From Massilia pinisoli (GTDB lineage Bacteria > Pseudomonadota > Gammaproteobacteria > Burkholderiales > Burkholderiaceae_D): 64,000 bases of DNA. The notes beneath the pieces were generated by a model that was given only the letters and a program-made list of their open reading frames with translations, ran no database searches and was not told the origin of the DNA. The translations under genes and the position numbers were made by a program. Shown here in pieces: positions 50,601-58,735 of the stretch; position 1 is the first letter of the stretch; every line of letters starts with the position of its first letter. The stretch lies in the NCBI RefSeq assembly GCF_024753285.1, contig NZ_JANUGW010000001.1, positions 434,001-498,000 of the forward strand, given 5' to 3'.

Positions 50601-51650
50601 CTACTCCACGGCTTCCGTCGATTCGCGCTCCACGAGCGTGAACGGCATCAGCCGGTGCTGCGGCATATAGGATTGCCCCGCACGGCGCGCGCGGATGTGC
50701 TCGACGAGCAGCGCCACGGCGCTGCCGGCCATTTCCGTGATCGGCTGGTGGATCGTCGTCAGCTCCGGCCACACGGTCGTCGCGACCGGCGTATCGTCGA
50801 AGCCGCAGACGGCGATGTCGTCCGGCACCTGCAGATGCATCCCGTGGGCGACGGCGATGACGGCCGCCGCCATGTCGTCGTTGCTGGCGAAGATCGCCGT
50901 GGGCCGCGTCGGCTGGGACAACAGCTCGCGTGCGGCCAACAGGCCGGAGCGATACGTGAACATGCCCTGCGCGACGCGTTCCGCCGCCACGTTGTGGCCC
51001 GCCTCGCGCATGGCGTCGATGAACGCCTGGTAGCGCAGTTGCGCCGGCGTGTGCTCGGGGTCGCCCTTGATGAAACCGATGTCCGTGTGGCCCAGCGCCA
51101 GCAGGTGCTTCGTCATCGTCAGCGCGCCCTGGTAGTCGTCGATGCGCACGGCCGACATCTGCGGCGACGGCCGCGCCGTCGCGACGGCGACGGAGGGAAT
51201 GCCGAGTTCCCCCAGCTGCTTCAGCGCGGCCTTGGAGTCGCACAGCGGCGGCGGCACGATGATGCCGTCGGCGCCGTCCGCGATCAGCCGGTCGATCGCC
51301 TTGCGCTGGCTGCGCAGGTTGTCGCAGTTCTCCAGGATCAGGTGGGCGCCCGTCTGGCTGCACTCGCCGAGGGCGCCGACGAGGAACGCACTGAGGAACG
51401 CGGCGCTGGGGTTGCTGTACAACAGACCCACGCGCAGGGTGCCGATGCGTGCCGCGCGCGCGGCCACGTTCACCTGGTAGTTCAATTCCTGGATCGCGCG
51501 GTTGACCTTTTCCCGCGTCTTGTCGCTGACGCTGGCATTGCCGTTGATGACGCGGGAGACGGTCATCGCGGAGACGCCGGCCTTTTGCGCCACGTCCCAG
51601 ACCGTCGCGCCGCCGGTGGAGCGGTCGCCCTGCTTCGTTTCACTGCTCAT
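50601..51650 (-). CDS. LacI-family transcriptional regulator of the uronate locus
   Basis: 349 residues. N-terminal LacI HTH (ATVWDVAQKAGVSAMTVSRVINGNASVSDKTREKV in two blocks, about 14-48) with hinge NYQVNVAARAARIG; periplasmic-binding-protein-like effector domain with ASNDDMAAAVIAVA and DIAVCGFDDTPVA. A KDG or related uronate could be the inducer (inference). Seven GTTATCGATAAC-like sites, including two flanking its own divergent region, match the usual LacI-family operator shape (palindrome with central CG). It should repress kduI, GH43, TonB, GH28 and lyase promoters and itself. Confidence 0.93.
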   Translation of the reverse strand: MSSETKQGDRSTGGATVWDVAQKAGVSAMTVSRVINGNASVSDKTREKVNRAIQELNYQVNVAARAARIGTLRVGLLYSNPSAAFLSAFLVGALGECSQTGAHLILENCDNLRSQRKAIDRLIADGADGIIVPPPLCDSKAALKQLGELGIPSVAVATARPSPQMSAVRIDDYQGALTMTKHLLALGHTDIGFIKGDPEHTPAQLRYQAFIDAMREAGHNVAAERVAQGMFTYRSGLLAARELLSQPTRPTAIFASNDDMAAAVIAVAHGMHLQVPDDIAVCGFDDTPVATTVWPELTTIHQPITEMAGSAVALLVEHIRARRAGQSYMPQHRLMPFTLVERESTEAVE

Positions 51651-51685
51651 TGAGTTATTGTCCTGTAGTCTGGCTGCCTGGCGAT

Positions 51686-51697
51686 GTTATCGATTTC
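51686..51697. promoter_or_regulatory. LacI-type operator upstream of the regulator gene
   Basis: GTTATCGATTTC, 10/12 match; 36 bp upstream of the lacI-type ATG and 156 bp (centre to centre) from the GH43-side operator, near 15 helical turns. Suggests autoregulation and looping. Confidence 0.5.
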
Positions 51698-51811
51698 AAA
51701 CAGTGTGTTCTTTTGAACATCATAGCGCCGCCGGCGCAGAAGCGCCACCGTCGGCCCACGGGCCGGTGCCCGAATGCCCACTTGATGCCTGTTTATGCGG
51801 CACGGATTGCC

Positions 51812-51853
51812 TTGATTGTGCCAATTCAACAATGCTACCATGAGATCGATAAC
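51812..51853 (+). promoter_or_regulatory. GH43 promoter with LacI-type operator
   Basis: TTGATT (51812-51817), 18-bp spacer, TACCAT (51836-51841), immediately followed by GAGATCGATAAC (51842-51853, 10/12). The operator again covers the start point one base after the -10, as at kduI. Confidence 0.6.
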
Positions 51854-51878
51854 AACCCAACCCGACCAGGAGATATCG

Positions 51879-53600
51879 GTGCCCCCTCAGTTGCCCGTCC
51901 CGCCGCCCGATCACCGTCCCGCACGCACGCGCGGCGCGGCCGCCGTCATGCTCGTCCTGGCCGCCGTCGCCGGCTGCCGCGGCATCGGCGAACCCGCGCC
52001 CGCCACGGCCATCGCGCCGCTGCCTGCATCGGCGCCATGGCGCGCCGACCTCGGCGACGGCCGCTACCGCAATCCCGTGCTGCACGCGGATTACTCGGAC
52101 CCGGACGCGATCCGCGTCGGCACCACCTTCTACATGACGGCATCGAGCTTCAACAATGCGCCGGGCCTGCCGCTGCTGGAGTCGCCGGACCTCGTGAACT
52201 GGACGCTCGTCGGCCACGCCCTTCCCCACTTGGTGCCGGCCGCCGCGTTCGAGCGCCCGCAGTACGGCAAGGGCGTCTGGGCGCCGTGCCTGCGCTGGCA
52301 CGCCGGCCGCTTCTGGATCTTCTATCCCGACCCGGACTATGGCGTGTACGTCACGACGGCCGAGCACTTCGCCGGCCCGTGGACGGCGCCCCGCCTGCTG
52401 CTGGCTGGACGCGGCATCATCGACCCGACGCCGCTGTGGGACGACGACGGCAACGCCTGGCTGCTGCACGCGTGGGCGAAGAGCCGCGCCGGCATCAACA
52501 ACGTGCTGACGCTGCGCCGCATGGACGCGGGCGCAACGCGCATGCTGGACGACGCTGGCCAGGTCATCATCGACGGCGCGCGCTATCCCGGCTACCACAC
52601 GGTCGAAGGCCCGAAATTCTACAAGGCGAACGGGTATTACTATGTGTTCGCGCCCGCCGGCGGCGTCGAGATGGGCTGGCAGGCCGTGTTCCGCTCCCGT
52701 ACGATCACCGGGCCATACGAGGCGCGGCGCGTGATGGACCAGGGCGACACCCCGGTCAATGGGCCCCACCAGGGTGCTTGGGTCGATGCGCCCGACGGCA
52801 AGGATTGGTTCCTGCATTTCCAGGACAAGGGCGCCTATGGGCGCGTCGTGCACCTGCAGCCGATGCGCTGGCAGGACGGCTGGCCCGTCATCGGCGCGTC
52901 GGGACGCACGCCGGGCGTCGGCGAACCCGTGGCGACGTACGCGAAGCCGGTGCAGGGGTTCGCGCCCGCCGCGCCCGCGACGAGCGACACGTTCGCCGGC
53001 CCGCGACTCGGCCCGCAATGGCAGTGGGCCGCCAATCCGGCGCCAGGCTGGTACTCGCTGACCGACAACCCGGGCCACCTTCGCCTGTTCACGCAGGTCG
53101 TGCCGGAATCCGACGGTTATGTCCGGGCGGCGGGCGCGATCCTCACGCAGAAGACGCCCGCGTCGCGCTTCGTCGTCGACACGCGCGTGCGCCTGCACGG
53201 TGCGGTCGACGGCGACCGCGCCGGGCTGATCGTCAACGCCATGCAATACGCCTGGGTGGGACTGCGCCGCAGCGGCGGCCACACGGATCTCGTGCGCACC
53301 GTGTGCGGCCCGTTCGGACCGCGCTGCCGCGAAGACTCCACCGTCGTGCTGGCGGACGCGCCGGACACGGTGTACTTGCGCATGGCGATGAACGAGAACG
53401 CGTTCGTCGGCTTTTCGTACAGCCTGGACGGCCGCACGTTCAAGCCGGCCGGCGACGCGTTCCCCGTCACGCGCGGCACGTGGGTCGGCGCGCAGGTCGG
53501 CCTGTTCAGCGTGGGCACGCAGGCGCGCGCGCGCGTGCAGGACGCGTATCTCGAAGCGGACTACGTCAACGTGACGGCGCCCGCCGCGATGCCTGACTGA
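51879..53600 (+). CDS. GH43-family glycoside hydrolase, lipoprotein
   Basis: 573 residues. GTG 51879 has GGAG six nt upstream; earlier ATGs in frame overlap the operator and are rejected. The N-terminus ends in a lipobox LAAVAGC (Cys33), so it is membrane-anchored. The five-bladed propeller has the catalytic Asp in YSDPDAIR (about 74), transition-state Asp in DPTPLWDDDGN and general acid Glu in YHTVEGPKFYK. The last ~190 residues form a GH43 C-terminal beta-sandwich (PQWQWAANPAPGWYSL). Acts on arabinose or xylose linkages, trimming side chains of a uronate polymer. Confidence 0.9.
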   Translation: MPPQLPVPPPDHRPARTRGAAAVMLVLAAVAGCRGIGEPAPATAIAPLPASAPWRADLGDGRYRNPVLHADYSDPDAIRVGTTFYMTASSFNNAPGLPLLESPDLVNWTLVGHALPHLVPAAAFERPQYGKGVWAPCLRWHAGRFWIFYPDPDYGVYVTTAEHFAGPWTAPRLLLAGRGIIDPTPLWDDDGNAWLLHAWAKSRAGINNVLTLRRMDAGATRMLDDAGQVIIDGARYPGYHTVEGPKFYKANGYYYVFAPAGGVEMGWQAVFRSRTITGPYEARRVMDQGDTPVNGPHQGAWVDAPDGKDWFLHFQDKGAYGRVVHLQPMRWQDGWPVIGASGRTPGVGEPVATYAKPVQGFAPAAPATSDTFAGPRLGPQWQWAANPAPGWYSLTDNPGHLRLFTQVVPESDGYVRAAGAILTQKTPASRFVVDTRVRLHGAVDGDRAGLIVNAMQYAWVGLRRSGGHTDLVRTVCGPFGPRCREDSTVVLADAPDTVYLRMAMNENAFVGFSYSLDGRTFKPAGDAFPVTRGTWVGAQVGLFSVGTQARARVQDAYLEADYVNVTAPAAMPD

Positions 53601-53629
53601 CGGCCGTCCCCGCGCCGGATGATCCCTGA

Positions 53630-53672
53630 AACGACACCGGCCGGCCGCGCGATGCGGCCGGCCGGTGTCGTT
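53630..53672. terminator. 19-bp perfect stem between convergent GH43 and TonB-receptor genes
   Basis: A perfect 19-bp stem (53630-53648 pairing with 53654-53672) with a 5-nt loop GCGAT, placed 29 bp after the GH43 stop and 14 bp before the TonB-receptor stop. The almost entirely GC stem with AA/TT ends suits a bidirectional terminator, though T-runs are short. Confidence 0.7.
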
Positions 53673-53686
53673 GCGACGCGGTGGGA

Positions 53687-56641
53687 TCAGAACTTGTAGC
53701 GCAGGCCGACGCTGAACGTGCGGCCGTTGTCGAAGTGCTGGAGTTCCTGGCCCGTTTCCATCGACAGCGCCTCGCCGATGTAGCGGTTCGGCGCCTTGTT
53801 CGTGAGATTGGAGCCGTTCACGGACAAGGTCAGGTGCTCGTCGAACGCGTAGTTCAACGACGCGTCGAGCAGGCCGTAGCCGGCGATGTAGCCGCTGCCC
53901 ATCGGATTCAGGGCATTCACGCCGCCCCACAGCTGCGACGAACGCCAGGTGTACACGAGACGCGCCGAGAGCTTGTTATCCTCGTACAGGCCGGAGACGC
54001 TGTAGCTGTTCTTCGAGGCGAACGGCTGCGGCGTCGTGATGTACACCGGCGCGATGGCCGTGCCCACGTTGACGGGATTCGACGTCTTGACGTACGTGTA
54101 CGTGCCCGACACGCCGAAGTTCTTGAACCAGTTGTCCGCGCCGTTGAAGAACCACTGGCCGGACACCTCGGCGCCGCGCGCATAGCCCTTCGCTGCGTTG
54201 ACCTGCTGGTTGATCAGGTACTGGCCGCTCGGGCAGGAACTGCCGGCGCCGTTGAAGCGCGGCAGGAACGGCACCGTCATGCAGCGCGCCACGGTGCTGA
54301 AGAACCCGTTGATGTCCTTGTTGAAGATGGCCACGGCCGCGTAATTCGTCGAATTGAAATAGCGCTCGAACGACAGGTCGACGCTGTTCGCCGTCTGCGG
54401 CTTCAGGTCCGGATTGCCCATGCTGTAGTTGCCCGTCGCGTCCACGGAGACGCTCGGGTTCAGCGAGCCAAGGTCGGGACGGGTCATGCCGCGGCCGTAG
54501 CCGAAGCGTACGAGGAAATCGTCCGTGAACGAATACGTGGCGTTGAACGTCGGCAGCGCGTTCGTGTATGACTTTTCCTGACGGTTGTCGATAATGGTCG
54601 GCGTGGCCTGGGTCTGGTCCAGCACCCGTCCCGTCGCCTTGGACTCGGTCCGGACGACGCGTACACCGACGTTGCCCTTGATGCGGTCGCCCAGCGCAGT
54701 GAACTCGCCGACCAGGTAGCCGGCCAGCGTGTTCTCTTCCAGGAAGCGGCGCGCGATCGCATTCTCAGCGAAGGAGTTTTCGTCCGGAATATTCGCGTTC
54801 GGGAACTGGTTCCGTACCTGGTTGCCCAACAGTGCATCCGGCGAATAGACGACATAGCCGCCGGAATAGCCCGCATTACCCCCCATATAGTTTGACGGCG
54901 CATATTGCAGGACGCCAGGCATGGTCGACACGAGGATCGCATTCGAACGGTCGGCGGCGAGCCCCTTGCCGTCCGTCGTCAGTGGGCGGGCACCCCAGGA
55001 GTTGTTTTTGTACAGACTCTGCTGGTGCGCATAGCGCGTGCCGAACTTCAGCCTGTCGAGCAGTCCGCTCTCGAACGTGTAAGAACCGTCCAGCGCGATG
55101 GCGTGGCCCTTGTCGTCCCAGGTCTGGAAATTACCGCTCGCGTACTGGTTGAACACGAAATTGCGCGGATCGGACAGGCTCGGGCCGCTGAACGTCAGCT
55201 GGTGCGGCGCCCCGTCGGCGACGCGCGTCACGTCCCAGTACTCGTTCTGCAAACCGGCCATCTCGACGCGGCGGTTGTCCTGCTTGCGGTCGGACTTGAT
55301 GTAGGAAAAGTCACCCTTGAACTTCCACGCGGGCGTCGGGCTCCACTCGACGCCGCCCGCGCCGATCCAGGTCGAGTACGGGCTGTGCTCGTCGCCGCCC
55401 CACGGACGCAGCGACGCATTCAGGAACGTGCCGCTCAACAGGCGCTGGCTCGTGATGACGTCGTTGCTGCCGCCGTTGAAGTTACGGTTGACCATGCTCT
55501 CGGTCACGGGGAACGCCGTCGTGCGCAGGTTCTGGACGTTGCCGCCATTGTCGACGAAGACGAAGCGGTAGTTCTGGTGGTACAGGTAGTACGTGTAATT
55601 GCCTTCCACATAGAAGCGCAGCGAGTTGTCGACGCGGTAGTCGGCCGCCAGGTTCAGGCCCTTACGCTGGCGCATGATGGTTTCCTGGAACACGCTCGTG
55701 TTCACGCCCGGCGTGGAGATGATGTTCGCGGCCTGGTCCGGGGTGAGGATACTCGTGTCCGGCGTGTTGACGCCGACAGTGGACGACACCGGACGCATCG
55801 TCACGGGCGCGAGATAGCTGACGTCGTTGCGGCCGACATATTGCGCCATCGGCTGGCCTGTACTGTTGGCCGTGTTCGCGGCCGCCAGGCTCGCATACTC
55901 GGCGCTGTCGCCGCGCACGACCCGACGGAAGTCCGGGCCACGGTTCGCCGGGTTGCTGTCCGAACGGCCCGTGCTCTTCTGGAACGCGAACGCCGCCATC
56001 AGGCCGATGCGCGAGCCGCCGCCCAGGTCGATGCGGTTCGCCAGCAGGCCGAACACTTCCGGGTCCGTCTTCTTGGCGAGATCGTTGTAGCGCGCATTCA
56101 CGTTCAGCGCGGCGGTGAACTTCTTGAAGTCGCTCGGGTTGCGCGTGCGCAGGTTCACGAGGCCGCCGATGCCGCCCTCGATGTGTTCGGCCGACGGGTT
56201 CTTGTAGACGTCGACGCCGGCGATCATGCCCGGGATCGCATCCTCGATGTTGAATTCGCGGGCGCCGGCCGTGAAGTAGGCGCGGTCGTTGACTTGCGAC
56301 GCCGTCTGGCCCGCGAGGCCACGTATCGTCAGGCCGGAGCCACTGCCGGACGGCGAGGCCCCCTCGCCGCCGTAGCGATAGCCCTGCACGCCGGGCAGGC
56401 GCGTGAGCGTTTCCGCGACGTTCGGGTCCGGCAGCTTGCCGATGTCTTCCGCCGTGATCGAATCCACGACTTCCATCGTGTTGCGCTTGATCGCCACCGA
56501 CGACTGCGCGCTCGCGCGGATGCCCGTCACGACGACCGTGTTTGCATCCGCCTGCTGCGCGTAGGCGTGGCCCGCGAAGGCTTGCGCCAGCGCCAGGGCG
56601 ACGAGCGACATCTTCGGTCCGATGCTGCGTTGATGATTCAT
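53687..56641 (-). CDS. TonB-dependent receptor (Xanthomonas-Caulobacter polysaccharide class)
   Basis: 984 residues, standard length for a carbohydrate TonB receptor. Signal peptide 1-28 (ALAQAFAGHAYAQ). A short TonB-box-like region NTVVVTGIRAS precedes the plug (SITAEDIGKLPDPNVAETLTRLPGV; GLTIRGLAGQ; EGGIGGLVNLRT). The long beta-barrel ends FSVGLRYKF with the terminal aromatic Phe required for outer-membrane insertion. Similar to TIGR01782 receptors for glycan uptake. It imports oligosaccharides made by the surface enzymes. Convergent with GH43; its own promoter carries a regulon operator (56706-56717). Confidence 0.93.
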   Translation of the reverse strand: MNHQRSIGPKMSLVALALAQAFAGHAYAQQADANTVVVTGIRASAQSSVAIKRNTMEVVDSITAEDIGKLPDPNVAETLTRLPGVQGYRYGGEGASPSGSGSGLTIRGLAGQTASQVNDRAYFTAGAREFNIEDAIPGMIAGVDVYKNPSAEHIEGGIGGLVNLRTRNPSDFKKFTAALNVNARYNDLAKKTDPEVFGLLANRIDLGGGSRIGLMAAFAFQKSTGRSDSNPANRGPDFRRVVRGDSAEYASLAAANTANSTGQPMAQYVGRNDVSYLAPVTMRPVSSTVGVNTPDTSILTPDQAANIISTPGVNTSVFQETIMRQRKGLNLAADYRVDNSLRFYVEGNYTYYLYHQNYRFVFVDNGGNVQNLRTTAFPVTESMVNRNFNGGSNDVITSQRLLSGTFLNASLRPWGGDEHSPYSTWIGAGGVEWSPTPAWKFKGDFSYIKSDRKQDNRRVEMAGLQNEYWDVTRVADGAPHQLTFSGPSLSDPRNFVFNQYASGNFQTWDDKGHAIALDGSYTFESGLLDRLKFGTRYAHQQSLYKNNSWGARPLTTDGKGLAADRSNAILVSTMPGVLQYAPSNYMGGNAGYSGGYVVYSPDALLGNQVRNQFPNANIPDENSFAENAIARRFLEENTLAGYLVGEFTALGDRIKGNVGVRVVRTESKATGRVLDQTQATPTIIDNRQEKSYTNALPTFNATYSFTDDFLVRFGYGRGMTRPDLGSLNPSVSVDATGNYSMGNPDLKPQTANSVDLSFERYFNSTNYAAVAIFNKDINGFFSTVARCMTVPFLPRFNGAGSSCPSGQYLINQQVNAAKGYARGAEVSGQWFFNGADNWFKNFGVSGTYTYVKTSNPVNVGTAIAPVYITTPQPFASKNSYSVSGLYEDNKLSARLVYTWRSSQLWGGVNALNPMGSGYIAGYGLLDASLNYAFDEHLTLSVNGSNLTNKAPNRYIGEALSMETGQELQHFDNGRTFSVGLRYKF

Positions 56642-56705
56642 TGTGTTCTCCTCCAGTATTGTTTGTCTGCTGGTTCAAGTCCGGCCTCGTTGGACCGGCG
56701 TTTTA

Positions 56706-56736
56706 GATATCGATAACAAATCTGCGTTGAATTATA
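56706..56736 (-). promoter_or_regulatory. TonB-receptor promoter and LacI-type operator
   Basis: On the minus strand TATAAT (56736-56731, perfect -10) precedes GTTATCGATATC (56717-56706, 11/12) by 13 bp. The -35 is weak. The operator lies just downstream of the start point, so binding would stop the promoter. Confidence 0.6.
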
Positions 56737-56842
56737 CGTGCCATCCTTCCCTGTATTGATGCCTTTATGAAATAACATTATCAGTGTCGCATCCAAGCGA
56801 CGCCCTGCGCTTGACAGCCGGGTCCGGAATGTGATCGATCAC

Positions 56843-58351
56843 TCAACGGAATCGCAAGCCTTCCACGAAATCGTTCACCTCAAGCAGGTCCGGCGCTGGT
56901 CCCGCCAACCGCTTGCCGCCCACCGTCACGTTCTCGAGCGTCACGTTCCTGACCTTGCGCGCGGGGTCGCGACCCGTGATCGCGGACGCGCTTGGCGCGC
57001 CCCTGCCCGTGTAATGGACGTTGCGCAGCGTGATGTTCTCGATGCCGCGGCCCGGACTCGTGTTGTACTTCGCCGTGTACGCGATCTTCAAGTTGAACAG
57101 CTTGCCCTCCTCGATGCGGTCGACGCGGACGTCCTCGAACACGACGTCGCGCACGAGGTTGTCGTCGCCGGCCATGATGCCGAGGGCGCCTTCGTACTCC
57201 GGCTCGTCCTCGTCGTGGTCGAGGATGTCGATATTCGAAAAGCGCAGCCGCTCCAGCACTTCGCTGTCCGGGTGGGCCGGGGTCGGCGTGTTGCCGTGGA
57301 TGCCGATCATGACGGCATGCGCGATGTCGGCCCATAAGGTCGTGTCCTTCACCGTCACGTCGCGCGTGTCGCCCCAGATGTCCCAGCGATGATTGTAGAA
57401 CGTCAGGCAGTCGTCCGACGTGCGCACGAAGCTGTCGGCGATCGTCACGCGCTGGCACGCGAAATGGCCGAGGCCATCCGACCACTGGCCGGCGCCGATC
57501 GTACGGATGTTCTTTTCGACGAGATCCTGCGACGCGATGCAGCGCATCGTGCCGTGCGGCGGGTTGAGGAAGATCGGGCCATCGATCTCGACGTTGCGGG
57601 CATTCCGCACGGTCAGGTCGGCCCCTTCGATGAGGCCGTCGCTGATCACCTTCACGTCCTCGACACCGTCGATCACGAGGGGATTGCGCAAGATGGCCGA
57701 ACCGTGAATGTACACCGTGCTGTGCGAGCGCACGCGGAATTCGCCGCCGTGGATGCCCGGGCCGAAGAAGACGGTGCGCTGCGTCATGTCGGGCATCGTG
57801 CCCGTACCGATGTCGTTCGAGGTCAATGTCGCAGGCACGGCCGGCATGTCGGCGCGGATCGCGTGCGTGAAGACGTGCAGGTTGTGCAGGTGGTCGCCAT
57901 CGAATTCCACACTCAGGTTCTCGGGCCGGCGCAGCGTGAAGTAGACGATGCCGTCGCGCACGGCGGGCCGGACGCCCTTCCCGTCCGGGCGCACGAGCAC
58001 ATTGGCGAACGTCCCGTTATTCTTCTGGACCGCCACCTCGACGGTGCCGTCGAAACTGAAATAGACCATCGACGCATCCTGCGGCTTGTCGAGATCGACC
58101 TTGACGTTGTACTCGTACAGGGCTTGCCAGGCACCGCCGGGTACGCGCACCCGTACCGTGTAGTCGTCGTTGTGGTGCGAATACCGGATCGCATTCGGAA
58201 ACGGGTGCACCTGCACGCGGTTCACGGCGACGTCCGCGACAACGCCCGGCGCGGCGAGCGCGGCCAGCGGGGGCACTGCGCAGAGGCAGGTGCACAGGAC
58301 GGCAAGGGACGCGGCGCACAAGCGCGCGCACGCACGGAACGTCGACAACAA
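56843..58351 (-). CDS. Exported GH28-like polygalacturonase-fold enzyme
   Basis: 502 residues. Signal peptide 1-34. An N-terminal beta-sandwich (VADVAVNRVQVHPFPNAIRYSHHNDD...) of ~150 residues precedes a right-handed parallel beta-helix. The GH28-type catalytic block is TSDDCLTFYNH (two adjacent Asp); the family's GHG and RIK motifs are replaced by IGIHGNTP and LFNLKIAYTAK, so the match is partial and GH49-like architecture is an alternative. Probably hydrolyses a galacturonan or rhamnogalacturonan-type bond outside the inner membrane. Divergent to the lyase gene; strong operator-bearing promoter at 58441-58493. Confidence 0.75.
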   Translation of the reverse strand: MLSTFRACARLCAASLAVLCTCLCAVPPLAALAAPGVVADVAVNRVQVHPFPNAIRYSHHNDDYTVRVRVPGGAWQALYEYNVKVDLDKPQDASMVYFSFDGTVEVAVQKNNGTFANVLVRPDGKGVRPAVRDGIVYFTLRRPENLSVEFDGDHLHNLHVFTHAIRADMPAVPATLTSNDIGTGTMPDMTQRTVFFGPGIHGGEFRVRSHSTVYIHGSAILRNPLVIDGVEDVKVISDGLIEGADLTVRNARNVEIDGPIFLNPPHGTMRCIASQDLVEKNIRTIGAGQWSDGLGHFACQRVTIADSFVRTSDDCLTFYNHRWDIWGDTRDVTVKDTTLWADIAHAVMIGIHGNTPTPAHPDSEVLERLRFSNIDILDHDEDEPEYEGALGIMAGDDNLVRDVVFEDVRVDRIEEGKLFNLKIAYTAKYNTSPGRGIENITLRNVHYTGRGAPSASAITGRDPARKVRNVTLENVTVGGKRLAGPAPDLLEVNDFVEGLRFR

Positions 58352-58440
58352 ATCGTCTCCTCGTGCCCGTGCGTCCGGATACCGCCGTCGCCGGGCTTGT
58401 CGTTTGGTCGCGGCTGGCCGCTCTGCGCCCCGCCATTCTT

Positions 58441-58493
58441 GGTATCGATAACAGCCACGATTACATTTATATCACAAGCGATCGCACTGTCAA
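58441..58493 (-). promoter_or_regulatory. GH28-like gene promoter with LacI-type operator
   Basis: Minus strand: TTGACA (58493-58488), 16-bp spacer, TATAAA (58471-58466), then GTTATCGATACC (58452-58441, 11/12 match) 13 bp downstream. Near-consensus promoter expected to be strong when derepressed. Confidence 0.75.
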
Positions 58494-58619
58494 GGCTTTA
58501 CATGTGAGATGCCCGGTCAGGTGCTAACGATACGTAGCGATCCTACCGCAACATCAGGCGCGGACCCATTCCATTTTTCGCGATATCAATATGTTTTGGA
58601 CATGGCTGACACGATTGAA

Positions 58620-58631
58620 GTTAACGATAAC
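58620..58631. promoter_or_regulatory. LacI-type operator upstream of the lyase gene
   Basis: GTTAACGATAAC, identical to the distal site at 42941. It lies 105 bp upstream of the lyase ATG and 179 bp from the GH28 operator, close to 17 helical turns. Confidence 0.6.
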
Positions 58632-58735
58632 AACGGCCACGTGTCCGTGCTAGCATCGGCGCCGCAGTACGGCAGCACCCGTTGTGACATCCCTTCGATC
58701 GCATCACACACGCCTGCATGGCATGGAGACGCTTC

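Larger units (their letters stand above)
58352..58735. other. 384-bp divergent regulatory region (GH28-like / lyase)
   Basis: No gene. Contains the GH28-side promoter and operator (58441-58493), an AT-rich stretch, and a second operator copy (58620-58631) 105 bp before the lyase ATG. Centres of the two operators are 179 bp apart. Confidence 0.6.
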
